In this document: piece by piece, positions 1 through 8,196 of the stretch | Position numbering within the stretch: position 1 is the first letter of the stretch | Layout of the letters: every line of letters starts with the position of its first letter | Source of the DNA: Bog-756 sp963730685 | GTDB lineage: Bacteria > Actinomycetota > Acidimicrobiia > Acidimicrobiales > RAAP-2 | Reading direction: 5' to 3' | NCBI GenBank assembly: GCA_963730685.1 | Contig: CAVSSP010000001.1 | Span: forward strand, 1,736,001-1,800,000 | DNA length: 64,000 nucleotides | Made by a program: the position numbers and the translations under genes | The notes under the pieces: generated by a model | Databases searched by the model: none | What the model saw: only the letters and a program-made list of their open reading frames with translations | What the model was told of the DNA's origin: nothing

Positions 1-679
1 TGGGGGTGTCCGACCCGTCGTCCAGCTTGGCGTAGAACACGATGGTGTCGGCGAAGGGCCCGTTGGTGATGAATGTCTTGGACCCGTTGAGGATGTACTC
101 GTCGCCGTCCCGGCGGGCGGTGGACTTCATCCCGCCGAGCGCGTCGGAACCGGAGTCGGGCTCGGTGATGGCCCAGGCGCCGACCTTGTCACCGGTCAGG
201 AGGTCGAGTCCCCATCGCTCCATCTGGGACGGCGTGCCCTGCTTCATGATGGTCCCCCCGGCCAACCCGGCGCTCACCCCCATGGCGGTGACGATGCCCG
301 GGCAGTAGTGGCACAGCTCGATGATGGGGATCAAGGTCATGGCGGCGGCACCGCCGTCGCCCCGGCGTCCGGCGGCCGCCTCCCCGGTGTCCCCGGTGTC
401 CCCGGTGTCCCCGGTGTCCCCGGCTGCCGTTGTGGCCCCGGCACCCGCTCCGGCGCCGGGGCCGGCGCCGCCGAGCTCGGCCGACCTGCGGTCCAGCTGC
501 TTCTTGAACCGGTCGCGGGCGAGCTGGTCCATGCCGAAGGTGGCGTAGAGCTTCGAGATGATGCCGTAGGGCGGCAGATCGCCGTGCTCCAGGGCCTCGA
601 TGTTGGGGACGACCTCGGCGTCGATGAAGCGCCGGATGGCGTCCCGGATCATCAGCTGCTCTTCTGACCACTCGAACAC
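1..679 (-). CDS. acyl-CoA dehydrogenase family protein (partial, C-terminus beyond window)
   Basis: The minus strand read from a GTG at 679 gives a protein starting VFEWSEEQLMIRDAIRRF, typical of the N-terminal helical domain of acyl-CoA dehydrogenases. Further on are the GAWAITEPDSGSDA FAD/substrate-loop motif and NGSKTFITNGPFADT, hallmarks of the family, which oxidises acyl-CoA thioesters to enoyl-CoA with FAD. GGAGGG sits just upstream of the GTG and supports this start. Between the N-terminal helices and the middle domain is an Ala/Gly-rich stretch with four GDT repeats (plus-strand 382-417), not expected in this family. The gene runs off the left edge after about 226 codons; the family is usually 380 residues or more. 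The substrate cannot be inferred. Confidence 0.9.
   Translation of the reverse strand, partial: MFEWSEEQLMIRDAIRRFIDAEVVPNIEALEHGDLPPYGIISKLYATFGMDQLARDRFKKQLDRRSAELGGAGPGAGAGAGATTAAGDTGDTGDTGDTGEAAAGRRGDGGAAAMTLIPIIELCHYCPGIVTAMGVSAGLAGGTIMKQGTPSQMERWGLDLLTGDKVGAWAITEPDSGSDALGGMKSTARRDGDEYILNGSKTFITNGPFADTIVFYAKLDDGSDTP
382..417. repeat. 9-bp tandem repeat inside the acyl-CoA dehydrogenase gene
   Basis: Four consecutive copies of CCCCGGTGT on the plus strand. On the coding strand they encode Gly-Asp-Thr repeats in a low-complexity insert. The unit is a multiple of three, so copy-number change would keep the frame. Confidence 0.85.
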
Positions 680-744
680 GTTCGCCCTCCGTCATCGGTG
701 CGAGCCGTCGGTACTCGCTGGCCCGAGGCTAACCGAGGTCGGCC

Positions 745-750
745 TACAGT
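745..750 (+). promoter_or_regulatory. -10 box TACAGT of a leaderless promoter (globin)
   Basis: TACAGT ends six nt before the GTG at 757, and no Shine-Dalgarno sequence lies between them. This fits the TAnnnT-N6-start arrangement seen repeatedly in this window. Confidence 0.6.
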
Positions 751-756
751 CGGGGC

Positions 757-1149
757 GTGCGAGTCAAGCGCGAACCCGACCGCCCCGCCTACGAGCGATG
801 GGGGGGCGAGCCCTTCTTCACCGCCCTGGTGGGGCGGTTCTACGAGGGTGTGTCGACGGATCCACTCCTGCGGCCCATGTACCCGGCCGACCTGTCCGAG
901 TCGAAGGCCCATCTGGCCATGTTCCTGATGCAGTACTGGGGCGGACCGCCCACCTACAGCGAGCAGCGGGGCCATCCCCGGCTCCGGATGCGCCACGCCC
1001 CCTTCGCCATCGGGCAGGCGCAGTCCGAGGCGTGGCTGCGCCACATGACCGACGCCGTGGCCGCCTCGGGGCTGGGCCCCGACGACCGACAGGAGCTCCT
1101 CGACTATCTGTCGATGGCGGCCCGCAGCCTGGTCAACGCCGACACCTGA
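757..1149 (+). CDS. glbO: group II truncated hemoglobin
   Basis: This 130-residue protein has the 2-on-2 globin layout: PFFTALVGRFYEGVSTDPLL near residues 20-38, then a MYPADLSESKAHLAMFL segment, QYWGGPPTYSEQRGHPRLRMRH, and FAIGQAQSEAWLRHM. The H of LRMRH followed by PFAIG is the expected proximal-histidine region, and YWGGP is characteristic of group II (trHbO). These small haem proteins bind O2 or other diatomic gases and are commonly tied to redox or peroxide chemistry in actinobacteria. The GTG start is chosen because a -10 box lies directly upstream, giving a leaderless mRNA. The gene stands alone and converges on the transglutaminase gene. Confidence 0.9.
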   Translation: MRVKREPDRPAYERWGGEPFFTALVGRFYEGVSTDPLLRPMYPADLSESKAHLAMFLMQYWGGPPTYSEQRGHPRLRMRHAPFAIGQAQSEAWLRHMTDAVAASGLGPDDRQELLDYLSMAARSLVNADT

Positions 1150-1184
1150 GCGCCCGGGTCACCCCCGGCTCCCGCCCCCGATCG

Positions 1185-2072
1185 TCAGCGCCCGGCCGGC
1201 ACCGACCGGGACACGTCGACCGACACGTCGAGTGTGTGGGTGTTCCCGCCGCCGAACACGATGCCCTTGAGCGGCGAGACGTCGGAGTAGTCGCGCCCCC
1301 AGGCCGTCGTGACGTAGGTCGACCCCACCACCTGGTCGTTGGTGGGGTCGACGTCGAGCCAGCCCCACTCGGGGATGAACACCGACGGCCAGGCATGGGA
1401 GGCGTCGGCCCCGATCAGGCGCTCCTCGCCGGGCGGTGGCGCCGTCTCCAGGTAGCCGCTCACATAGCGGGCGGCCAGACCCATGGAGCGCAGGCATCCG
1501 ATGGCGAGGTGGGCGAAGTCCTGGCAGACGCCGCGCCGGAACCGGATCACCTCCTCGAGGGGGGTGGTCACCGTGGTGAACCCGGGATCGTAGAGGTAGT
1601 CGACGAAGATCCGCTCGGTGAGCTCGGAGACCACGTCGTGGATGGGACGACCCGGCGTGAACGACGGCTCGGCGTAGGCGCGCACCGCGGCCGACAGGGG
1701 GATGAGCGGCGACTCGAAGCAGAACTGGCGTGCGGCCAGGGTGTCGGGACCGAGGTCGCGGGCCAGGGTGTCCCGCGCCCGCTCCCAGGCGGAGCCGACC
1801 GCCGGCAGCGGTTCGCGCCCGGACACCGACACCGAGCTGGTCGACGTCACCGTCAGCTCCGAAAAGGGACCGTCCACGGCGAACGTGGCCACCGGGTTCC
1901 CGAAGAAGTCGCTCCGTTCCGACCAGCTGGTCGGCGTCGGCTCGACCACGATCTCGCTGCTCAAGCAGTGCTGGCGGTCCGATTCCCGTGGCCGCAGGTG
2001 GGCCTCGTTGCGGGCGCGTGCCACCGGTGCCGTGTACCGGTAGGCGGTCCGGTGGACGATGCGGTAGATCAT
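1185..2072 (-). CDS. transglutaminase-like cysteine protease
   Basis: 295 residues. It begins MIYRIVHRTAYRYTAPV, the N-terminal beta domain typical of bacterial transglutaminase family proteins. The catalytic triad is visible: Cys in FRRGVCQDFAHL (about residue 185), His in DASHAWPSVF, and Asp in WLDVDPTND. In this family, proteins encoded beside ATP-grasp and alpha-E genes are thought to act as peptidases or transamidases on a peptide made by the ATP-grasp partner. The start overlaps the stop of the upstream ATP-grasp/alpha-E fusion by 4 nt (ATGA), so translation is probably coupled. It is the last gene of the four-gene cluster. No signal peptide is seen, so it is probably cytosolic. Confidence 0.9.
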   Translation of the reverse strand: MIYRIVHRTAYRYTAPVARARNEAHLRPRESDRQHCLSSEIVVEPTPTSWSERSDFFGNPVATFAVDGPFSELTVTSTSSVSVSGREPLPAVGSAWERARDTLARDLGPDTLAARQFCFESPLIPLSAAVRAYAEPSFTPGRPIHDVVSELTERIFVDYLYDPGFTTVTTPLEEVIRFRRGVCQDFAHLAIGCLRSMGLAARYVSGYLETAPPPGEERLIGADASHAWPSVFIPEWGWLDVDPTNDQVVGSTYVTTAWGRDYSDVSPLKGIVFGGGNTHTLDVSVDVSRSVPAGR

Positions 2073-4801
2073 CGGGCCGGGCCGTCCGGACCGCCCGGAC
2101 GGGCTGCTCCCAGCGAGTGCTGGAGCCCGGTGAGCATCGACAGGCGCTCGTGGGAGAAGTACGTGCGGCGCAGGCTGTCCAGCAGCTCCCCCAACAGCTC
2201 GTCCACCCGTCCGAGGACGGTGTCCAGCTCCGGTCGCTGTCGCGAGTCGGGGTCGACCGAGGCCAGGCGGGTGGCGTCGGTGAGGCGGAGCATGGTGGTG
2301 ATCTCCAACACCAACTGCTCACCGTGCCCGAGCCGCTGGGCCGGGGACCGCTTGGGCAGGTCGGCGAGCTGGTCCACCAGCCGGTCCAACTGGTACATCA
2401 CACTCCGGGGGTTGGCGGCGTCGTAGACCAGCAGGTCCACGGCGCCGGCCACGCGCATGGTGGGTCCGGAACGGCGCCGGAAGATGATCAGGCTCTCGGA
2501 TGTCTTGAGCAGCGACTCCAACAGCAGGTCCTCGACCACGCCGGCCCGCTGGTGGACCAGGACGGCCCGGAGCAGCCGTACCAGGGACTGGGCCCGTTCG
2601 AGTCGCCTGCCGGCGTCGAGGAACAGCCATGCGGCGTCGCGTTCCATGTTCTCGGCCGACAGCCCGGCCAGGGCCAGAAGCGCCTGGAGCAGCCGCTGCA
2701 GGCTGGACTGGACGCCCACGAGCTGGGTGGGGGGGCGGTTCCGCAGTCGGGCGAGCTCCTCTTCGACGTCGCCCACCAACTGCCAGGTGTCGCTCGAGAG
2801 CTGCTCCCGCACCGAGTAGGCGGCGTCGACGAGGAGCGCCAACGACGACACCAGGCTGCCGTCCACCCCGGCGTCGAGGAGCAGGGACAGCGCCCGTCGG
2901 TCGGTGGGCACATCGGAGTCGGACCCGTTCGACGGCTGGCCGGGCACGGTCCGGCTCTCTTCCCGCGGGGCCACGATCCCGGAGCCCTCGCCCTCGGGCT
3001 CGGACACCGCATCGAACCCCGAGGCGGTACCGAGGGCGGCCAGCAGGACCTGCAGCGACTCGGCCCCGCCGTCCACGCCCACCCCGAGCGGCTGGTCGAG
3101 TCGGGCCAGAACGGTACGGATGAGTCGGATGACCAGCTCGGCATGCTCGGCGGTCCGGCCGAGGACGAACAGCTGGGCGGCCACCCGCCCGGGGAGCGGG
3201 GTGGCCACGTCGGGCACGACCGGGGGCCGGATCGTGGTCCGGGCCGACCGGAGCCAGGTGCTCTGCTGGAGGGCGGGCTCGGTCGAGGCCACCCAGGTGT
3301 CCTTGCTGGTGCCGTCGTTGTGGTTGGAGATGATCAGGGAGGTCGGTGCCGCGCCCACCCTGGTCAGGCCACCCGGGAGGACACGCAGGCCGTGGGGGCC
3401 GTCGTCGGCGCCGCTCGGGCCGGCCACCACGAAGGTGCGCAGCACGGTCGGCCGGGGCTCCAGCGAGCCCGAGTCCGTCACGGTCGGTGTGGTCGAGGGC
3501 TCGATGAGCTCCTGGCCCACCCACTCCCAGGGTCGGGCCCGGATCTGGTCCCGGAGCCCGGCGAGCTCGTCGGCGGTGAGGGACGACCCCACGATGGGGC
3601 GCCGGGCCGGGGACGGACGGATGGCCTGGACGACGAGGCCGTCGAGATGGGCCAGCACGTGGCTCTGGGCGGCCGGCTCGCCGCACCACCAGGTCTCGGG
3701 GCCGCGCAGGGCCAGGTCCTCACCCAGGAGCACCGGTGCCAACGGCTCCAGCAGGGCGGTGATGGCGGGATGCTCGATCACCCCGGAGCCGACCGGGTTG
3801 ATCACGGTCACCCGCCCCCGGCGGGCCACCTCGAGCAGCCCGGGGACACCGAGCAGGGAGTCGGCCCGGAGCTCCACCGGGTCGCACCAGGTGTCGTCGA
3901 CCCGTCGGATGACCACGTCGACGGGATCGAAGCCGGCCAGCGACCGCAGCCACACCCGGTTGTTGTTGACCACCAGGTCGCGGCCCTCCACCAGCGCGTA
4001 GCCGAGATACGAGGCCAGGTAGGCGTGCTCGAAGTACGTCTCGCTCAGGGGCCCCGGCGTCAGGATGACCACCCGCGGCTCGTCGACCCCCTCGGGGGCC
4101 GTGGCCGCCACGCCGGCCCGGATGGACCGGAAGAACCCGGCCAGCCGCTCGACGCCCGACTCCCGGTGCAGATTGGGGAGGACCCTCGACAAGATGGTCC
4201 GGTTCACCAGCGCGTAGCCCAGGCCCGAGGGCGCCTCGGCCCGGTCGCCCACCGCCCGGAAGTGGCCGTCCCGGTCGCGCACCACGTCGACGGCGGTGAG
4301 GAAGAGCCGGTGGGCGCCCGGCGCCGGCATGTCGGCGCAGGCCCGCAGGAAGGCCGGGTTGCCGAGGACCAGTTGGGCCGGGATCCGACCGTCGCCCACC
4401 AGGCGCCGCTCGCCGTAGATGTCGGACAGCACCAGGTCCAACAGGGCCACGCGCTGGGACACCGCCGACTCGAGACCGGTCCACTCGGCGCCGTCCACCA
4501 CCAGTGGACAAGGATCGAGGGCCCAGGCCTGCCGGCGGCTGACGTGGTCCTGGTTCACGTTGTAGGTGGCGCCCTCGTTGCGCAGCAGGCGGGCCAGCTC
4601 GGTCCGGCGGGCCAGCAGGCCACTCGGGCCCAGGCCGGCCAACTCCGCCGCCACCTGTTTCCAGCGGGTCCTCACCAGCCCGTCGGGGCCCAGGTACTCG
4701 TCGGTGCGACCCGGGACGGGGCTGTACGCGGGCAACCCGGTGCCGCCGGGCCCGACGGGGGGGTTGCCGCCGAAGGGCTCGGCGGCCGTCGCCGTGGTCA
4801 T
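2069..4801 (-). CDS. fusion of circularly permuted ATP-grasp and alpha-E domains
   Basis: 910 residues. Residues about 1-470 match a circularly permuted ATP-grasp (former DUF404/DUF407): YGERRLVGDGRIP, EAPSGLGYALVNR, VILTPGPLSETYFEH and SKDTWV are recognisable. Residues about 560-900 form an alpha-E helical domain (DUF403), with LFVLGRTAEHAELVIRLIR replacing the usual YWMGRYLERAE-type start, and ending SHERLSMLTGLQHSLG. Compared with the upstream paralogue (5870-7618), the EDNLRVPSG motif reads GDRAEAPSG and the KPANESGGYG loop reads QAIRPSPARRP, so ATP binding may be lost or altered. The gene lies 18 nt after the alpha-E gene and overlaps the transglutaminase gene. The inferred role is partner or scaffold for the active ligase; this is untested. 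Confidence 0.88.
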   Translation of the reverse strand: MTTATAAEPFGGNPPVGPGGTGLPAYSPVPGRTDEYLGPDGLVRTRWKQVAAELAGLGPSGLLARRTELARLLRNEGATYNVNQDHVSRRQAWALDPCPLVVDGAEWTGLESAVSQRVALLDLVLSDIYGERRLVGDGRIPAQLVLGNPAFLRACADMPAPGAHRLFLTAVDVVRDRDGHFRAVGDRAEAPSGLGYALVNRTILSRVLPNLHRESGVERLAGFFRSIRAGVAATAPEGVDEPRVVILTPGPLSETYFEHAYLASYLGYALVEGRDLVVNNNRVWLRSLAGFDPVDVVIRRVDDTWCDPVELRADSLLGVPGLLEVARRGRVTVINPVGSGVIEHPAITALLEPLAPVLLGEDLALRGPETWWCGEPAAQSHVLAHLDGLVVQAIRPSPARRPIVGSSLTADELAGLRDQIRARPWEWVGQELIEPSTTPTVTDSGSLEPRPTVLRTFVVAGPSGADDGPHGLRVLPGGLTRVGAAPTSLIISNHNDGTSKDTWVASTEPALQQSTWLRSARTTIRPPVVPDVATPLPGRVAAQLFVLGRTAEHAELVIRLIRTVLARLDQPLGVGVDGGAESLQVLLAALGTASGFDAVSEPEGEGSGIVAPREESRTVPGQPSNGSDSDVPTDRRALSLLLDAGVDGSLVSSLALLVDAAYSVREQLSSDTWQLVGDVEEELARLRNRPPTQLVGVQSSLQRLLQALLALAGLSAENMERDAAWLFLDAGRRLERAQSLVRLLRAVLVHQRAGVVEDLLLESLLKTSESLIIFRRRSGPTMRVAGAVDLLVYDAANPRSVMYQLDRLVDQLADLPKRSPAQRLGHGEQLVLEITTMLRLTDATRLASVDPDSRQRPELDTVLGRVDELLGELLDSLRRTYFSHERLSMLTGLQHSLGAARPGGPDGPAR

Positions 4802-4819
4802 GACGTGGTCACGACGGAG

Positions 4820-5803
4820 TCATGACGCCACCGACGCCGGCTGCCAGCCCACGAAGTTCGGCCGGAAGTAGGTCTCGTCGATCCGGTCGTGGACGGCCGC
4901 CACCGCCACCTGGACGTCGTCGAGGAACTCGCTGAGCCCGCCCGTGGTCAGCCGGGTGACCGCCGCGGTCGCCACCATCATGGAGGCATTGTTGCAGGCA
5001 TCGATGGCCTCTTCCGCACGGGCCAGTCCCTTCAGCTGGCCTCGGGTCTCGGTGAGGCAGGCGCTGACGGCCCGTGGGAAGCGGTCGTCCTGGAGCAGGA
5101 AACGGAGCATGGAGCCGCCCTGGGGCCGGGCCGGCATGGCCCGGCGAAACGGCTGGTAGGCGGCCAGCGACCGCAACACGGCCATCCAGTGGACGGCGTC
5201 GTAGGGATCGTCACCCCGCTTGGGCTGGAGGTTCTCCGACCGCACCTCCAGGACACGGGTGGTCAGATCGGCGCGCTCGAGGTTCTGTCCGATGAGGAGG
5301 AAGGACATCGCCTCGTCGCGGCTCATGGTCCCGAGCAGGATCCCGTTGATGCGCTGGCAGCCGGCGATCACCCGGCGCAGCCACTGGACCCGGTTCTGGC
5401 GGTCCTCGGTCTCGGCGAGGTTGTCGCAGCACACCAACCACAGGCTGTTGCACGCCTCCCAGGCCTCGCGGGGGACCACCGGGCGGGCGGTACGAAGGTT
5501 CTCACGGGCCGACGCGATGGACCCGAGGATGGAGGACGGATTTCCGTCGCCGTGCAGGAGGAACTCGATCACGTCCTCCTCGGACGGTCCGTCCCCTCCG
5601 GACTCCATGGCGGCCGAGTAGCGCTCGGCGAACTCACTGTCGACGCCGGCGATGGCCAGCAGCGGCTCCCAGCCCACGTCCTGGCCCACCGGCATGTCGA
5701 CGTGGGTGTCGGTGTGCACCTGCACGATGCGTGCGGTGCATTCGGCGCGCTCGAGATAGCGACCTGCCCAGTAGACGGCCTCGGCCATTCGTGCCAGCAG
5801 CAT
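4820..5803 (-). CDS. alpha-E domain protein (DUF403)
   Basis: About 327 residues, all-helical. It begins MLLARMAEAVYWAGRYLERAECTARIV, the standard alpha-E opening. Later segments such as ARENLRTARPVVPREAWE and SFLLIGQNLERADLTTRVLEVR also match. The start at 5803 is preferred because AAAGGAG lies about 6 nt upstream. The in-frame GTG at 5869 would add 22 residues of unconserved acidic sequence directly abutting the previous stop. Alpha-E proteins accompany circularly permuted ATP-grasp ligases and transglutaminases; their biochemical role is unknown. It sits second in the four-gene cluster, between the ATP-grasp and fusion genes. Confidence 0.9.
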   Translation of the reverse strand: MLLARMAEAVYWAGRYLERAECTARIVQVHTDTHVDMPVGQDVGWEPLLAIAGVDSEFAERYSAAMESGGDGPSEEDVIEFLLHGDGNPSSILGSIASARENLRTARPVVPREAWEACNSLWLVCCDNLAETEDRQNRVQWLRRVIAGCQRINGILLGTMSRDEAMSFLLIGQNLERADLTTRVLEVRSENLQPKRGDDPYDAVHWMAVLRSLAAYQPFRRAMPARPQGGSMLRFLLQDDRFPRAVSACLTETRGQLKGLARAEEAIDACNNASMMVATAAVTRLTTGGLSEFLDDVQVAVAAVHDRIDETYFRPNFVGWQPASVAS

Positions 5804-5869
5804 GGTGGGCTCCTTTGCCTCGCTCGATGCGGATTCGTCGTCTTCGTCGGCGCCTTCCACCGCGGTCAC

Positions 5870-7618
5870 CTACGAGCCGTCCCCGGCACCGGTGTCGGGG
5901 ACGGCGTCGGCTCCGGAAGCCCCGGGGAAGACAGGAGGGGCCGGCGACCGCGAAGCGCCGGGGGAGCCGGGGGAGCCGGGGGAGCCGGGGGAGCCGGGGG
6001 AGCCGGGGGACGGGGACGCCGGGTCGCTCGCGGGCGCCGGGGACAGCTGGCTGTCGACCACCCAGGTGTCCTTGCTGCCACCTCCCTGGGAGGAGTTGAC
6101 CACCAGTGAGCCCGAGCGCCGGGCCACCCGGGTGAGGCCGCCGCGGGTCACATAGGCGCCCTCGGGACCGAGGAGGGTGAACGGGCGCAGGTCGACATGG
6201 CGCGGCGCGATCTCACCGTCACACAGCGTCGGGGCGGTGGAAAGCGGGATGATCGGCTGGGCCACCCACCGGTCGGGCTCGCTCTCGATCTGCTTGCTGA
6301 CGGCGGCCATCTCTTCCTCGGTGGCCTGGGTCCCGACCATGACCCCGTAGCCGCCGGACTCGTTGGCCGGCTTGACCACCAGGCGCTCGAGATTGCTCAG
6401 GACGTAGTGCCGGGAGTCGTCGTCGCTGCACCGGAGCGTGGGGACGGTGGCGAGGATGGGCTCCTCGCCGAGGAAGAACCGGATGATGTCCGGCACGTAG
6501 GAGTAGACCTTCTTGTCGTCGGCGATGCCGGCCCCCGGCGCGTTGACCAGGGCCACCCGACCGGCCCGCCACGACCGGATCAGGCCCGGGACACCCAGCA
6601 TGGAGTCGGGCCGGAACGCCTCGGGGTCGAGGTACAGGTCGTCGATGCGCCGGTAGATCACGTCGACCCGTTGGAGGCCGTCGATGGTCCGGGCGTAGAC
6701 GCAGTCGTCGTCCAGGACCACCAGGTCACTGCCTTCCACCAGCTCGACGCCCAGCTGCTGGGCCAAGAAGGCGTGCTCGAAGTAGGCCGAGTTGTAGATG
6801 CCCGGGGTCAGCACCACGATGGTCGGGTCGCCGGTGGCGGGGGACACCGAGGCCAGCATGTTGGCCAGTCTCCCGATGTAGGGGTCGACGGGCTCGATGC
6901 TGTAGTGCCGGAACATCTCGGCGAAGACGTGCTTGGCCACCATCCGGTTCTCCAGCAGGTACGAGACCCCCGACGGGACCCGGAGGTTGTCCTCGAGGAC
7001 GTAGACGGTGCCGTCCGCGTCGCGGATCAGGTCGCTTCCGCAGATGTGGGCCCAGATGCCTCCGGGCGGCTTGACCCCGACGCACTCCCGCCGGAAGTTG
7101 GGCGATCCGGCCACCAGCTCGGAGGGGACGATGCCGGCGCTCACCGCCCGTTGGTCCTGGTAGACGTCGTCGATGAACAAGTTGAGGGCGTTCAGCCGCT
7201 GGACCAGCCCGGACTCGATCAGCTGCCATTCGTCGGACGGCATGACCCGGGGGATGATGTCGAAGGGCCAGGGCCTGTCGACCCCGGTCGAGCCCTCGTA
7301 GACGGTGAAGGTGACCCCGATGGCCCGCATCTCCCGGTCGGCGGCCTCCTGCCGGTCGGACAGGGCCTCGGGCCCGAGCTCGGTGAAGTGCCGCCACAGG
7401 GTGCGGGCCGACGGCCGCGGCACCCCGTGGGGGCCCACCATCTCGTCGAAGAAGTCGCCGGGGTCGTACGAGGGCCATGGCTCCACACCCGGATCCGGGG
7501 GACTCCCGGACGCGTCGGGTGAGTCGTCACGTTCCACAAGTGAAGTGATAGGACGGCGATGCGTCTGATGGGTTGCCACAGTGTTTCCACTCCGTGAATG
7601 TCCAGTTGGCGTTATCAT
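5870..7618 (-). CDS. circularly permuted ATP-grasp ligase (DUF404/DUF407 type)
   Basis: Up to 582 residues. Recognisable motifs are FDIIPRVMPSDEW (residues about 120-132), FIDDVYQDQRAVSAGIVP, VLEDNLRVPSGVSYLLENR, VLTPGIYNSAYFEHAFLA, VKPANESGGYGVMVG (the ATP-binding Lys and Gly-rich loop), GGLTRVARRSGSLVVNSSQG and GSKDTWVV. Such proteins are predicted ATP-dependent carboxylate-amine/thiol ligases making small peptides. The C-terminus carries a (GSP)n repeat from tandem DNA at 5957-6010. The true start is uncertain: ATG at 7618 gives the longest form, but residues 1-27 look unconserved, and a GTG at 7537 preceded by TATCAC is an alternative. It is the first gene of the cluster. Confidence 0.87.
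   Translation of the reverse strand: MITPTGHSRSGNTVATHQTHRRPITSLVERDDSPDASGSPPDPGVEPWPSYDPGDFFDEMVGPHGVPRPSARTLWRHFTELGPEALSDRQEAADREMRAIGVTFTVYEGSTGVDRPWPFDIIPRVMPSDEWQLIESGLVQRLNALNLFIDDVYQDQRAVSAGIVPSELVAGSPNFRRECVGVKPPGGIWAHICGSDLIRDADGTVYVLEDNLRVPSGVSYLLENRMVAKHVFAEMFRHYSIEPVDPYIGRLANMLASVSPATGDPTIVVLTPGIYNSAYFEHAFLAQQLGVELVEGSDLVVLDDDCVYARTIDGLQRVDVIYRRIDDLYLDPEAFRPDSMLGVPGLIRSWRAGRVALVNAPGAGIADDKKVYSYVPDIIRFFLGEEPILATVPTLRCSDDDSRHYVLSNLERLVVKPANESGGYGVMVGTQATEEEMAAVSKQIESEPDRWVAQPIIPLSTAPTLCDGEIAPRHVDLRPFTLLGPEGAYVTRGGLTRVARRSGSLVVNSSQGGGSKDTWVVDSQLSPAPASDPASPSPGSPGSPGSPGSPGSPGASRSPAPPVFPGASGADAVPDTGAGDGS
5957..6010. repeat. 9-bp tandem repeat encoding Gly-Ser-Pro
   Basis: About six copies of GGAGCCGGG near the 3' end of the ATP-grasp gene. 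On the minus (coding) strand they specify GSP repeats in a Pro/Gly-rich tail beyond the catalytic core. Confidence 0.85.
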
Positions 7619-7890
7619 CTGCCAGCGGCGCCGGGTACTGCCCGAGCCGGTTGAGCGTGGTCTGCACGGCCTGAAGCCTCTGGATCGGTCCCCTTGCCGT
7701 TCCGATGCGTTTCATGGCACCTGGTGCAGTACGGCGCGATCCGGCGAGGTGCGGTGCGCGCTCAGGCCTTCGGGCCCGGCGGCGCTGCCAGTCGGCCACG
7801 CGTCCGTCCGACCCCGTCACCCCAACCGTACCGGACGACGTGTGCCCCCAGCCACCACCCATAACCGTCCACCGACCCACAGGAGATGCC
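7619..7890. other. divergent intergenic region between the ATP-grasp cluster and acpP
   Basis: 272 nt separating divergently transcribed units. I find no RNA gene and no ORF with a convincing start. It must hold promoters for both directions, but I cannot place the -35/-10 boxes confidently. Confidence 0.4.
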
Positions 7891-8187
7891 GTGCCCGCTG
7901 AGACCCACGTGGAGAAGGGTCCACTCGACCGAGGGCAGGTGCTCTCGCTCATCCGAGACCTGCTGGCCGACATCTTGGAGATCGAGCCGGCGTCGATCTC
8001 GGAGTCGGCGTCCTTCGCCGAGGACCTCGATGCCGACTCGTTGGCCCTGATCGAGCTGGTCGAGGGGCTGGAGGAGGAGCTGGGCGAGCGTTCCGTGGGA
8101 TTCCGGATCGACGACGAGGACCTCGAGGAGCTGCGTACGGTGCGCGATGCGGTGGACTACGTCTACGCCAAGCTCGGAGGGGCCTGA
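7891..8187 (+). CDS. acpP: acyl carrier protein
   Basis: 98 residues. The phosphopantetheine attachment motif is SFAEDLDADSLALIELVEGL with Ser in D-S-L, followed by a typical acidic helix and LRTVRDAVDYVYAKL. It carries growing acyl chains in type II fatty-acid synthesis after 4'-phosphopantetheine modification of the Ser. GTG at 7891 is chosen because AGGAG lies at 7881-7885; longer upstream reading adds only unconserved sequence. It is followed after 9 nt by rnc, the usual actinobacterial acpP-rnc order. The N-terminus (about 15 residues before the first helix) is slightly longer than in E. coli AcpP. Confidence 0.93.
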   Translation: MPAETHVEKGPLDRGQVLSLIRDLLADILEIEPASISESASFAEDLDADSLALIELVEGLEEELGERSVGFRIDDEDLEELRTVRDAVDYVYAKLGGA

Positions 8188-8196
8188 GGCGATCTG

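Noticed and set aside
1730..4825. A 1031-codon open frame on the plus strand opposite the fusion and transglutaminase genes
   Set aside because: It is antisense to clearly conserved ATP-grasp/alpha-E/transglutaminase coding sequence. Its translation is Gly/Gln/His/Arg-rich with no recognisable domain, as expected for the shadow of GC-rich genes.
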